A DNA stretch of 64,000 nucleotides from the NCBI GenBank assembly GCA_963824085.1, contig CAWGNT010000013.1, positions 62,001-126,000 of the forward strand, given 5' to 3'. Below the pieces are notes generated by a model that was not told the DNA's origin, made no database searches, and worked only from the letters and a program-made list of their open reading frames with translations. This document shows, piece by piece, positions 18,402 through 26,612 of this stretch. The number at the start of each line of letters is the position of its first letter. The first letter of the stretch is position 1. This DNA comes from JARRNE01 sp963824085. GTDB taxonomy: Bacteria; Pseudomonadota; Gammaproteobacteria; Chromatiales; Chromatiaceae. The position numbers were made by a program, and so were the translations under genes.

Positions 18402-18828
18402 CGCCCGTTTAGGCCGGGAGTATCCGCTTCCGAGTTACGCCACCGATGGGTCCGCTGGCCTCGACCTCCGTGCCATGATCGACCAGCCGCTGGAACTGGC
18501 GCCGGGCGACAGCGAGCTCCTGCCCACCGGGATCGCGATCCACATCGGAGAGCCAGGCGTGGCCGCCCTTGTCCTACCGCGCTCGGGCCTCGGCCACAAG
18601 CATGGTATCGTCCTGGGAAACCTCGTCGGCCTTATCGACTCGGACTACCAGGGCCAGCTCTTTGTCTCTTGCTGGAATCGGGGCCGGGAGCGGTTCCAGA
18701 TCGCGGTCGGAGAACGGGTCGCTCAGCTGGTGCTCGTGCCCATCCTGCGCGCCCACTTCCAGGTGGTGGATCGGTTTACGGACTCCGGGCGCGGCTCCGG
18801 CGGCTTCGGCCACACCGGGCGGTCGTGA
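18373..18828 (+). CDS. dut: dUTP diphosphatase
   Basis: A 151-residue trimeric dUTPase keeping uracil out of DNA. All five family motifs are visible: TDGSAGLDLRA, PRSGLGHKHGI, GLIDSDYQGQL, RVAQLVLVPI and RGSGGFGHTGR. The start is TTG 18373, inside the coaBC reading region, with GGAG 7 bases upstream. The coaBC-dut-algC-argB order is the same as in Pseudomonas aeruginosa. Confidence 0.96.
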   Translation: MHTLQVKILDARLGREYPLPSYATDGSAGLDLRAMIDQPLELAPGDSELLPTGIAIHIGEPGVAALVLPRSGLGHKHGIVLGNLVGLIDSDYQGQLFVSCWNRGRERFQIAVGERVAQLVLVPILRAHFQVVDRFTDSGRGSGGFGHTGRS

Positions 18829-18880
18829 CATCATCCGGCACCGGAGGTGGGGCAGGGGGCTTCTAGTGCGAGGAATGAGC

Positions 18881-21490
18881 ATGCGAAACCGACGTGCCGA
18901 CAAGCATGAGGCGGCCGCGAAGACACCGAAGGGAGCACGCGGGCCCAGGCCCGTACGCGTGCCCTCGTTTGCGTCCTTCTGGTTGCGCGCCTTCTTGGGC
19001 ATTGCCCTGATCCTCCTGTTGGCACTGTCCGGTGTGCTTTACGCCTGGGCGGTCAAGGGCGACGCGGACAGGTTGCGCGAGCTGCGAAGCGGCAGCAGCG
19101 TTGTCGTGAGCAACCTCGGGCGTCGGGTCACGGCACTACGCGAACGCTTGGACGCTTGGGCCACGGACCCCGCGCTGCAGCGGGTAGTGCGCAGCGGTAA
19201 GCCTGAAGACCTGCGCGCGCAGGAGCAGGCGCTCACCCCGCTCGTTCCCTACGCCCTCGGGGTTCGATTGCTGCCCGCCGGGTCGGGCGCCGCGGTGGCG
19301 GAGACTGACACCTTGAGCTACGCCGGATTGGATCTGGTCCAGCAGGCCGAGCAACGGCGCGTGGTCACCCCTGTGGAGGTCCATCGACTGGGGCAGTCGG
19401 ACGCCCATCTCGCTGTTGCGGGGCCCATTTTGGACGACACAGGGGCCAAGGCGGTGGGGACTTTGTACATTTCTCTTCCGCTGTCATGGCTGCCTATCCT
19501 TCCATCCTCGGCGGAGGCCGCAGGTCGCCTAGCGTTCCAGCAGCAGGTGGATCAGGCAGCGGTGACGATAGACCCCGGCCGCGGCCTGGCAAAGCAGGAC
19601 GTTGATCCGGACGTTACCGTGCCAATCCCGAACACGCGTTTGCGCGTCGCGGGGTGGGTTGCCCGAGACGGCGTCTTCCAGACGGACAGCTTGTTATACG
19701 CCGGAATCGGCTACGCCGTGCTGTTGGGCTTAGTCGCCGCAATCCTTTGGCTGGTGTCGCGAGCATTCAAGGGGGCGCTTGCCACTGATTTGGCAGCGGT
19801 GGTCGCGCTGGCCGAAGACGCTGCAGCTGGGCGACCGATGCGGCATCCGGACTGCCGTTTGGAAGAGACGCGCCCTGTTGTGGAGATGCTCACCCGATTG
19901 CTGCGAGGCGTGCGCGTCACGGACACCACCGCGGTCGCTGGCGAGGCGGGGGCGCCTGCGGTCGTGGCGACACCGGTGGAGCCTGCCGGTGCCGCCGAGT
20001 CCGCGGATCATCCTTCGGTCAAGCGCCGCGCTTCGGAGCCATTGCCCAAGGCACCGGCTCAGTCCCCGACGAGTGCCCCAACCTCACCGCCGCGACCGCG
20101 TATAGATCCCGCTGCCGTTCCGGCCACGATCTTTCGCGCATACGATATTCGCGGGGTTGTGGGCGTGGACCTGACACCGACGCTGATGAACGCGATTGGT
20201 CTCGCTATTGGCAGCGAGGCTGCAGAGGCGGGAGATCAAACGGTGATTGTGGCGCGTGACACCAGGCCCTCAGGCAAGGAGCTGTCGCGAGCCCTGTTGG
20301 ACGGCATCCGCGCGAGCGGTCGCGATGTGGTGGATCTCGACATAGCGCCGACGCCTCTGCTCTACTTCGGGGCCTGTTACCAAGGTCCGGCGTCGGGTGC
20401 GATGGTCACCGGCAGCCACAATCCGGCCGACTACAACGGTCTCAAGGTCGTCATTGGCGGCAAGACCCTGGAAGGTGACCGCATTCGGGCACTGCGCGAC
20501 CGCATCCTGAGTGGTCGCTTCACGCGCGGCGAAGGCAGTCTCCAGAAGGGAGACCTCATCACCGCCTACGTCGATCGAGTGGAAAAGGACGTCGCCGTCG
20601 CGTACACGATGAAGGTCGTGGTTGACTGCGGCAATGGGGCTGCATCGGTTCTCGCTCCCCGTCTCTACCGCGGACTCGGGTGCGAGGTCGTGCAGACCGA
20701 CTGCGACCTCGAGGCGGGATTCCCTGAAGGCAGGGTTCCCGACCCGTCGCGGCCCGAATGCCTGGAGGCCTTGCAGCGTCGTGTGGTCGAGGAGAACGCG
20801 GATCTCGGGTTGGCCTTCGATACCGACGGCGATCGTCTCGGGGTGGTCGACTCCTCTGGCAAAATCATCTGGACAGACCGGGTTCTCATGCTGTTGGCTG
20901 CTGATGTGCTGTCGCGCCACCCGGGGACCGACGTGGTCTTCGACGTCAAGTCGAGTCACCATCTGGCGAGTGAGATCCTGCGTAATGGCGGCAGGCCGGT
21001 GATGTGGAGATCGGGACACTCGCCCCTCAAGGCCAAGCTCCAGGAGACCGGCGGCCTTCTCGCCGGCGAATGGAGCGGTCACATCATGTTCCGCGAGCGC
21101 TGGTACGGCTTCGACGATGCCATCTATGCGGGGGCTCGCCTGCTCGAGGTCCTGGCCTTGGACCCGCGTCCCAGCGCCGAGGTATTCGCGGCCCTCCCGG
21201 AGGCACTCGCGACCCCCGCCCTCTTCTTGCCGCTGACGGAGGGTGAGCCGGCGCACATCATGGAAGCAGTCATGAAGTATGCCGATCGTCTGGAGGGTGT
21301 CGCGGTACAGACCATCGACGGCCTGCGGGCGGACTCCGATCGCGGTTGGGGGCTGGTGCGGGCGTCCAATACGCAACCGGCGCTCATGTTCCGATTCGAG
21401 GGAGACGACGAGGCGGCGCTCGCCCAGATCAAGGAGCTGTTCCGGCGCTTGATGGCCCGAGCGGCCCCGGATCTCGACCTGCCTTTCTGA
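18881..21490 (+). CDS. algC: AlgC-type phosphomannomutase/phosphoglucomutase with membrane sensor-like N-terminus
   Basis: About 869 residues. Residues 1-400 hold two membrane helices (about 30-55, FLGIALILLLALSGVLYAW; and about 270-290, IGYAVLLGLVAAILWLV) around a periplasmic domain resembling single-cache or dCache modules, then a Pro/Ala linker. The C-terminal 460 residues are a complete alpha-D-phosphohexomutase: phosphoserine TGSHNP (Ser512), metal site DTDGDR (647-652), sugar site GEWSGH, phosphate site RASNTQP. ATG 18881 has GAGGA upstream; ATG 18875 and GTG 18866 are alternatives. P. aeruginosa algC has a comparable long form. Confidence 0.92.
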   Translation: MRNRRADKHEAAAKTPKGARGPRPVRVPSFASFWLRAFLGIALILLLALSGVLYAWAVKGDADRLRELRSGSSVVVSNLGRRVTALRERLDAWATDPALQRVVRSGKPEDLRAQEQALTPLVPYALGVRLLPAGSGAAVAETDTLSYAGLDLVQQAEQRRVVTPVEVHRLGQSDAHLAVAGPILDDTGAKAVGTLYISLPLSWLPILPSSAEAAGRLAFQQQVDQAAVTIDPGRGLAKQDVDPDVTVPIPNTRLRVAGWVARDGVFQTDSLLYAGIGYAVLLGLVAAILWLVSRAFKGALATDLAAVVALAEDAAAGRPMRHPDCRLEETRPVVEMLTRLLRGVRVTDTTAVAGEAGAPAVVATPVEPAGAAESADHPSVKRRASEPLPKAPAQSPTSAPTSPPRPRIDPAAVPATIFRAYDIRGVVGVDLTPTLMNAIGLAIGSEAAEAGDQTVIVARDTRPSGKELSRALLDGIRASGRDVVDLDIAPTPLLYFGACYQGPASGAMVTGSHNPADYNGLKVVIGGKTLEGDRIRALRDRILSGRFTRGEGSLQKGDLITAYVDRVEKDVAVAYTMKVVVDCGNGAASVLAPRLYRGLGCEVVQTDCDLEAGFPEGRVPDPSRPECLEALQRRVVEENADLGLAFDTDGDRLGVVDSSGKIIWTDRVLMLLAADVLSRHPGTDVVFDVKSSHHLASEILRNGGRPVMWRSGHSPLKAKLQETGGLLAGEWSGHIMFRERWYGFDDAIYAGARLLEVLALDPRPSAEVFAALPEALATPALFLPLTEGEPAHIMEAVMKYADRLEGVAVQTIDGLRADSDRGWGLVRASNTQPALMFRFEGDDEAALAQIKELFRRLMARAAPDLDLPF

Positions 21491-21519
21491 CTGCGTCACC
21501 AGCGACGTAAGGAGTCGAC

Positions 21520-22416
21520 ATGTCACTAGCAACCGAGGGAGCGCGGCGCATCGCCCACGTGCTCATCGAGGCGCTGCCGTACATACAGCGCTTTCGTGGG
21601 AAGACGGTGGTCATCAAGTACGGCGGCAATGCCATGGTCGAGCAGTCCCTCAAGCACGGATTCGCGCGGGACGTCGTCCTGATGAAGCTGGTCGGAATCA
21701 ACCCGGTCGTGGTTCACGGGGGCGGGCCGCAGATCGGGCGGTTGCTCGAGCGACTGGGCAAGGGCAGCGAGTTTGTGCAAGGGATGCGCGTCACCGACAG
21801 TGACACGATGGACGTCGTCGAGATGGTGCTGGGCGGGCTCGTAAACAAGGAGATCGTGAACTTAATCAACCGCCACGGCGGCGCTGCGGTGGGATTGACG
21901 GGCAAGGACGGAGATCTGATTCGGGCGCGTAAGCTCCTGCTGCGCCGGGATGCTCCGGAACTGAACGAGCCAGAGATTATCGATCTCGGGCACGTTGGGG
22001 AGGTGGAGAGTATCGATGCCAGCGTCGTGAACCTGCTCGTGAGCGGTGATTTCATCCCTGTTATCGCACCCATCGGGGTTGGAGACGACGGGTACTCTTA
22101 CAACATCAACGCGGACCTGGTCGCCGGGAGGGTGGCCGAAGTTCTGGGGGCGGAGAAGCTCCTTCTCCTTACCAATGCACCGGGTCTCCTGGACGCGGCC
22201 GGCAATCTGGTCACCGAACTGGATGTCGGGAGTGTCGAGGAGCTGGTGCGCCAGGGAGTCATCAAAGGCGGTATGCTGCCTAAGATTCGGTGCGCCGTGG
22301 AAGCCGTGCAAGCAGGCGTACGCTCTGCGCACGTTCTCGACGGGCGGGTCGAGCACGCTGTGATGCTGGACCTATTCACCGACGAAGGGATCGGGACCCT
22401 GATCCGGCGGCGTTAG
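21520..22416 (+). CDS. argB: Acetylglutamate kinase
   Basis: A 298-residue arginine-pathway kinase. FRGKTVVIKYGGNAM is the glycine-rich phosphate-binding start; VVHGGGPQIG and the ATP-binding NINADLVAG are conserved. The N-terminal helix before the kinase core is the one used for hexamer formation in arginine-inhibited forms. It starts 29 bases after algC with AAGGAG upstream of the ATG. Confidence 0.97.
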   Translation: MSLATEGARRIAHVLIEALPYIQRFRGKTVVIKYGGNAMVEQSLKHGFARDVVLMKLVGINPVVVHGGGPQIGRLLERLGKGSEFVQGMRVTDSDTMDVVEMVLGGLVNKEIVNLINRHGGAAVGLTGKDGDLIRARKLLLRRDAPELNEPEIIDLGHVGEVESIDASVVNLLVSGDFIPVIAPIGVGDDGYSYNINADLVAGRVAEVLGAEKLLLLTNAPGLLDAAGNLVTELDVGSVEELVRQGVIKGGMLPKIRCAVEAVQAGVRSAHVLDGRVEHAVMLDLFTDEGIGTLIRRR

Positions 22417-22532
22417 GGATCCCGTATCGCGCCCAATGCGGCACCGCTCGGCGGATTAGCCGGCCGTTGTGCAGTCCCTTTTTCTCTGCGAGTTGAGCAC
22501 GGGGCTCGCGGCCGAAGAGGTGCTATTGGGCA

Positions 22533-23126
22533 ATGGTAGGAAGACCTTCGCGCAAGCAACAACTGCTCGAGGTGTTGGCTCGAGAGCTCGAGCGGCGAGC
22601 GGGCGAGCGCATCACGACGGCCGCGCTTGCCGCCGCGGCGGGTGTCTCGGAGGCCGCCTTGTACCGCCATTTTCCGAACAAGGCGCGGATGTTCGAGGCG
22701 CTCATCGAGTTCGCGGAGGAGACCGTGTTCGGTCGGGTGAATCAGATCCTCGAGACGGAGAAGGACACGCGCGCCCGCTGCGAACATGTCCTTTACCTCC
22801 TGTTTGCGTTTGCCGAACGGAACCCCGGCATCTCCAGGATACTGGTCGGCGATGTGCTCCTCGGAGAGGGCAAGCGACTGCACACCCGTGTGGACAAGTT
22901 TTTCGATCGGCTGGAGACCCAGCTGCGACAGGTCTTGCGCGAGTCGCGGCTGCGCGAGGGCTCCGTCGCCGCAACGCCGCCGGAGGTTGCGGCCGAGCTC
23001 CTGATGAGCCTTGCGGTGGGTCGCCTCCACCAGTTTGCCCGCAGCGGCTTTGTCCGTTCTCCTCTCGCGGAATGGGACGCGGTCCGCTTGTTCATGGCGA
23101 ACGGACTCTTTCCGGTCGCACCCTAG
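22533..23126 (+). CDS. slmA: SlmA, TetR-family nucleoid occlusion factor
   Basis: A 197-residue TetR-fold protein. ITTAALAAAAGVSEAALYRHFPNKARMFEALIEF is arranged as in SlmA (helix-turn-helix then recognition helix), and ERNPGISRIL, FFDRLETQLRQVLRESRLREG match the SlmA C-terminal domain. SlmA binds chromosomal SBS sites and blocks FtsZ assembly over the nucleoid. Its stop codon overlaps the stop of the convergent DUF4124 gene within the palindrome CCTAGG. Confidence 0.92.
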   Translation: MVGRPSRKQQLLEVLARELERRAGERITTAALAAAAGVSEAALYRHFPNKARMFEALIEFAEETVFGRVNQILETEKDTRARCEHVLYLLFAFAERNPGISRILVGDVLLGEGKRLHTRVDKFFDRLETQLRQVLRESRLREGSVAATPPEVAAELLMSLAVGRLHQFARSGFVRSPLAEWDAVRLFMANGLFPVAP

Positions 23127-24115
23127 GACTTCGGGGCGGCGTCCTGTATCACGGCGGATCTGAATCCTTGAATGAGCTTCTTCGCCTCCTCGCTCTTGCA
23201 GGCTCGCACGCCGCGCACTGTGTGTTGGCACTGAAGATCGAGGAACAAGGTGGCGCCCTCGTCCTTCTTGTTGTTGATGCGGGAGAGGATCATGCTAATT
23301 TGCTCTGCGGCCGCGGGAGGCGCAGTGATGAGAATGGTCGAGCTGCTGGGCGGTACAGGCGTCGCCGCATTCGCGCGGACGTAGGCGACCGCTTTGTCCC
23401 ACAGGCGGTCACACTCGGATGATGCAGAGCACAGCACGATGTTGTCTAGCACAGGGCGCGCCTCCTTTTCCGCTTGTCCTTCCTGCGGCGTCGGGAGTCG
23501 CTTCAGCTGCCTGAAGCGTTCCTGGTCCTTGTCAGAGCGCGCGTAAATCGATTCCTTCTGCGCTTGACGGTCGAGGATGCCGGCGTAAGCGTCACGGATC
23601 GAGCGTTCCATGTCCGTGATCCCGCGGCTTAGCCGCTGGGGAACCGGCTTGCCGGCGCGTTCGAGGTCGGCGGCTTCGGAGCGCAATCGGCCCAACGCAC
23701 GCTGTTGGCGGCCGACATTGCTCCGCGTCACCTCGATCATGACGTCGATAGCGGCGATCTTGCCGTCACGTGCCATGATGATGTCGTCCTCCGAGCGGAA
23801 GCTCTGCAAAAGGACTCGGTCGGCCGCCCGCTGCTTCTCGATGAGCTCCTTTTGCTCTTTGCGCAGCCGCTCAAGCTCGGCTTCCTTTGCGACGACATCG
23901 GGAGACTTGGCGGGCGGAACGCGCTTTACCCGTACCCCCTCCTTGCTGAGCTCTGTGCGCGCCTGGTCGACGGCAGAAGGCGGAATAGTATCCGTGTAGT
24001 GCACCGTCCCGTCCTGGTCGACCCAACGATAGAGGCGCTTCGTTCCTGAGGGGGCGGAGATCGCAGTCGTGGCGATGGCCAACAGCGAGATGAACAGGAG
24101 TGTCAAACGAGCCAT
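23123..24115 (-). CDS. DUF4124 domain protein, secreted
   Basis: 330 residues from ATG 24115, the start giving a clean signal peptide (MARLTLLFISLLAIATTAISA); an in-frame ATG at 24160 is an alternative. The DUF4124 motif LYRWVDQDGTVHYTDTIP follows cleavage. Residues about 70-200 are a charged, coiled-coil-like region rich in Lys/Glu/Arg. The C-terminal part has four cysteines (LCSASSEC, LQCQ, RACK) that could form disulfides. Function unknown; DUF4124 proteins are common in gammaproteobacterial envelopes. Confidence 0.8.
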   Translation of the reverse strand: MARLTLLFISLLAIATTAISAPSGTKRLYRWVDQDGTVHYTDTIPPSAVDQARTELSKEGVRVKRVPPAKSPDVVAKEAELERLRKEQKELIEKQRAADRVLLQSFRSEDDIIMARDGKIAAIDVMIEVTRSNVGRQQRALGRLRSEAADLERAGKPVPQRLSRGITDMERSIRDAYAGILDRQAQKESIYARSDKDQERFRQLKRLPTPQEGQAEKEARPVLDNIVLCSASSECDRLWDKAVAYVRANAATPVPPSSSTILITAPPAAAEQISMILSRINNKKDEGATLFLDLQCQHTVRGVRACKSEEAKKLIQGFRSAVIQDAAPKS

Positions 24116-24287
24116 GGTGGGGATACTCTGGGCGTTCGTCGTTCGGGTCCGTTGTTGCACTGAAAGTGAGGTGACCGCGACGCTGGTGAGTCGGTCTGGA
24201 CTCCCCTAATACAAGCGCGATGAATCCCGGCTCGTCAAGGTGTTGGGCCCGTCACTCCACCGGTGACTCGCCAACTGGGGACGTACG

Positions 24288-24929
24288 TCACACTCCATAG
24301 CGATCACGGTACGCTCGGACGGCCTCGAGGGACGCGGCATTGTCCGTCCGCTCCGCGAGGTACGACACTAAGTTGTCCAGCGTCACGATGGAGAAGACCG
24401 GGACGTCGAAAAGGTCGCTCACCTCCTGCACCGCAGAGCGCGCGCCTGCGCCTCGCTCTTGGCGGTCCAGGGCGATCACGACCCCGGAGGGTTTGGCATC
24501 CCGGCTGCGAATGAGCTCCACCGACTCGCGTATCGAGGTACCGGCTGTGATGACGTCGTCGATGATGAGTATGCGGCCCGCGAGCGGACTACCGACGATG
24601 GCGCCGCCTTCGCCATGATCCTTCGTTTCCTTGCGGTTGAAGGCGAAAGGGACGTCTCGGCCGTGATGATCCGCCAAAGCGATGCTTGCTGCGGCTGCCA
24701 ATGGGATACCCTTGTAAGCCGGCCCGTACAGCAGGTCGAACGACATGCCCGAGGCAATGATCGAGCGTGCGTAGAAGCGGCCAAGTGCCGCCAGGCTGCT
24801 GCCGGTGTTGAATAGGCCGGCGTTGAAGAAGTATGGGCTCTTACGGCCCGATTTCAGCGTGAAGTCGCCGAACCTGAGGACACCCCGGTCGAGCGCGAAG
24901 CTCAGGAACTCGTGTTGATAGTCATGCAT
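24288..24929 (-). CDS. pyrE: Orotate phosphoribosyltransferase
   Basis: A 213-residue pyrimidine-synthesis enzyme joining orotate to PRPP. ATG 24929 gives the usual MHDYQHEFLSFAL start with GGAAG upstream; the longer frame is unlikely. FTLKSGRKSPYFFNAG is the orotate-binding segment, FNRKETKDHGEGG the mobile loop and ILIIDDVITAGTS the PRPP-binding motif. Stand-alone gene, divergent from the downstream membrane protein gene. Confidence 0.97.
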   Translation of the reverse strand: MHDYQHEFLSFALDRGVLRFGDFTLKSGRKSPYFFNAGLFNTGSSLAALGRFYARSIIASGMSFDLLYGPAYKGIPLAAAASIALADHHGRDVPFAFNRKETKDHGEGGAIVGSPLAGRILIIDDVITAGTSIRESVELIRSRDAKPSGVVIALDRQERGAGARSAVQEVSDLFDVPVFSIVTLDNLVSYLAERTDNAASLEAVRAYRDRYGV

Positions 24930-25072
24930 GTGCGTTCTTCCATAACCGTCGCCTAAGCTGGGCATGGTACACACCCAATGGCTTGGAGACAGCTCACACC
25001 GCTCCGCGTTTCTTCGCGCACTTCGTGGTGCCTTACGCTTTCCAGGCTCAACCTCGATGTTGAGTTGACCTC

Positions 25073-25759
25073 ATGACCGTCGACGGCTCTGCGCTGACCG
25101 CCTTCATCGTCGGGCTGCTGGGAGGCGTGCACTGCGTTGGCATGTGCGGGGGGATAGTCAGTACCCTGACCCTGGGTTTACCGCGGAAGGCACGGTCGAG
25201 CCTCTTGCGGCTACTCCCGTTTCAGCTGGCCTACAACGCCGGGCGCATTGCGGGCTATGTTCTTGCTGGTGCGCTGATGGGGGCGCTGGGAACCCTGATC
25301 GTCGGAGCTGTGCCTTTTCAGCACGCCCAGCGGATCCTCTATGCCATAGCTGCCGTCTTCATGATCCTTCTCGGCCTCTACCTCAGCGGCTGGTGGCTTG
25401 GCCTTGACCGTCTGGAGCGTCTCGGTGGGCGCTTATGGCAGCGCGTCGAGCCGCTCGGCCGGCGACTGCTCCCTATTCGCACCCCCTGGCATGCCTTGGG
25501 CTTGGGGCTGGTGTGGGCCTGGATCCCCTGCGGACTCGTCTACAGCGTGCTGATCTGGTGTATCTCGGCAGGCAGCGCTCGGCGGGGTGCGCTCTTAATG
25601 CTCACCTTCGGAGCCGGAACGCTGCCCAATCTGCTGGCAATGGGGATGCTGGCCGGCGTGGCTGCCCGGGTTTCGGAACGGACCTGGATTCGCCAGGCAG
25701 CCGGGATTCTGGTGCTGTGCTTTGGGCTGTATGCCTTGTGGCAGCTGTCTGGCATCTAG
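25073..25759 (+). CDS. Sulfite exporter TauE/SafE-type (DsbD-like) membrane protein
   Basis: 228 residues, six predicted helices. The first helix carries GGVHCVGMCGG, and the fourth has WIPCGLVYS, the paired motifs of the DsbD-like UPF0016/PF13386 group often found beside cytochrome oxidase genes and linked to copper handling. Cys21, Met24 and Cys25 could bind Cu(I). No cytochrome oxidase gene lies in the window, so the link is only by family. Confidence 0.82.
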   Translation: MTVDGSALTAFIVGLLGGVHCVGMCGGIVSTLTLGLPRKARSSLLRLLPFQLAYNAGRIAGYVLAGALMGALGTLIVGAVPFQHAQRILYAIAAVFMILLGLYLSGWWLGLDRLERLGGRLWQRVEPLGRRLLPIRTPWHALGLGLVWAWIPCGLVYSVLIWCISAGSARRGALLMLTFGAGTLPNLLAMGMLAGVAARVSERTWIRQAAGILVLCFGLYALWQLSGI

Positions 25760-25875
25760 CGGCGAGGCCGCAGTGGTTGCGGGCGAGGCTACCCCCCCCC
25801 AAGGCACGCGATTGCCACCGCCAGATATGCCAGCGGGGGCGCTCAAGCGAGGAAGCGGCTCTTGCGTTTACTGGG

Positions 25876-26021
25876 ATATCGGTCGCACTTGCTCTTTCCG
25901 TGTTTCGGGGACCGGGAGACGCCGTGTAGGCTTGACGGTAGCCGCGATGCTGCCGAAATCCCCGCCGCCCGGAACCCGATCCCTGGGGTCACAAACCGAA
26001 AAAAGCCGTGTGCTTGGGTAG
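25876..26021 (+). repeat. Dispersed hairpin element, degenerate copy
   Basis: A shortened relative of the 175-bp element found at 35594, 41223, 48009 and 58422. Recognisable parts are GGATATCGGTCGC at the left, GCCGTGTAGGCTTGACGG with the CGGTAG...CTGCCG hairpin in the middle, and CCGAAAAAAGCCGTGTG at the right. It lacks the segment before GTGTAGG that contains GTGAATACGTC in other copies. It occupies the gap after the TauE/SafE-type gene. Confidence 0.65.
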
Positions 26022-26044
26022 AACCCCGCCGCTGCAGATCCCGC

Positions 26045-26488
26045 TCAGTCCGTGTAGAACTCTTGGCTCATCTTCGCAGTGAAGGTCTTTTTTGACCCTT
26101 CGGGCGTCACGTCGATGATGAAGTTCTTGGTTTCCTGATTGTGTACGGGAAAATCGGTGACGTAGTAGGTCGCCTTCTGATCCTGGTATTCGCGCATCGG
26201 CACTCTGGCAGTCTGCCCGCTCAGGGAAACGGTTTTTGCCTCGACGCGAGCAGGGACGGAGGTTCCCGCGGTGCCGGGCTCGTCTTTGAGGACGGTAACG
26301 ACGAGCATCCCTCGAAACTTGCTACGCTGCAGCCCGTATGCCTTGGCCACATCGGGAGTTAGCGTGTCCGTCGTAAATGCGTTGTGGTGGATCGTGTAGC
26401 CGTCGACCTTGGTCGTGTCGGCCAGGGCGGCAAGCGGCGCAACAAGCGCAGCGCCCATGACCAGGCTGATGAACTGGCGGCGCTTCAT
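26045..26488 (-). CDS. DUF4426 domain protein, secreted
   Basis: 147 residues from ATG 26488, chosen for a perfect AAGGAGGT 8 bases upstream and the twin-arginine-looking signal MKRRQFISLVMGAALVAPLAALA. The mature part (YTIHHNAFTTDTLTPDVAKAYG..., then a beta-sandwich) matches DUF4426, usually found near yggT/proC and metX/metW in gammaproteobacteria. Function unknown; periplasmic. The DUF4426 family has an immunoglobulin-like fold, which is family knowledge rather than something visible here. Confidence 0.8.
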   Translation of the reverse strand: MKRRQFISLVMGAALVAPLAALADTTKVDGYTIHHNAFTTDTLTPDVAKAYGLQRSKFRGMLVVTVLKDEPGTAGTSVPARVEAKTVSLSGQTARVPMREYQDQKATYYVTDFPVHNQETKNFIIDVTPEGSKKTFTAKMSQEFYTD

Positions 26489-26612
26489 GGCAGGTACCTC
26501 CTTTGTCGTCAGGTCGCGATTATCGTTTTCTGAACAAGAAATTGGGGCTACACCAGGGGAGCCCCAAAGGGCGGTACCCCTGTCGGTCACAGCGCAATCG
26601 AGCGGCGGCCAT

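Noticed and set aside
20270..21532. 420-codon minus-strand frame opposite algC
   Set aside because: Antisense shadow of the phosphohexomutase domain; no recognisable sequence.
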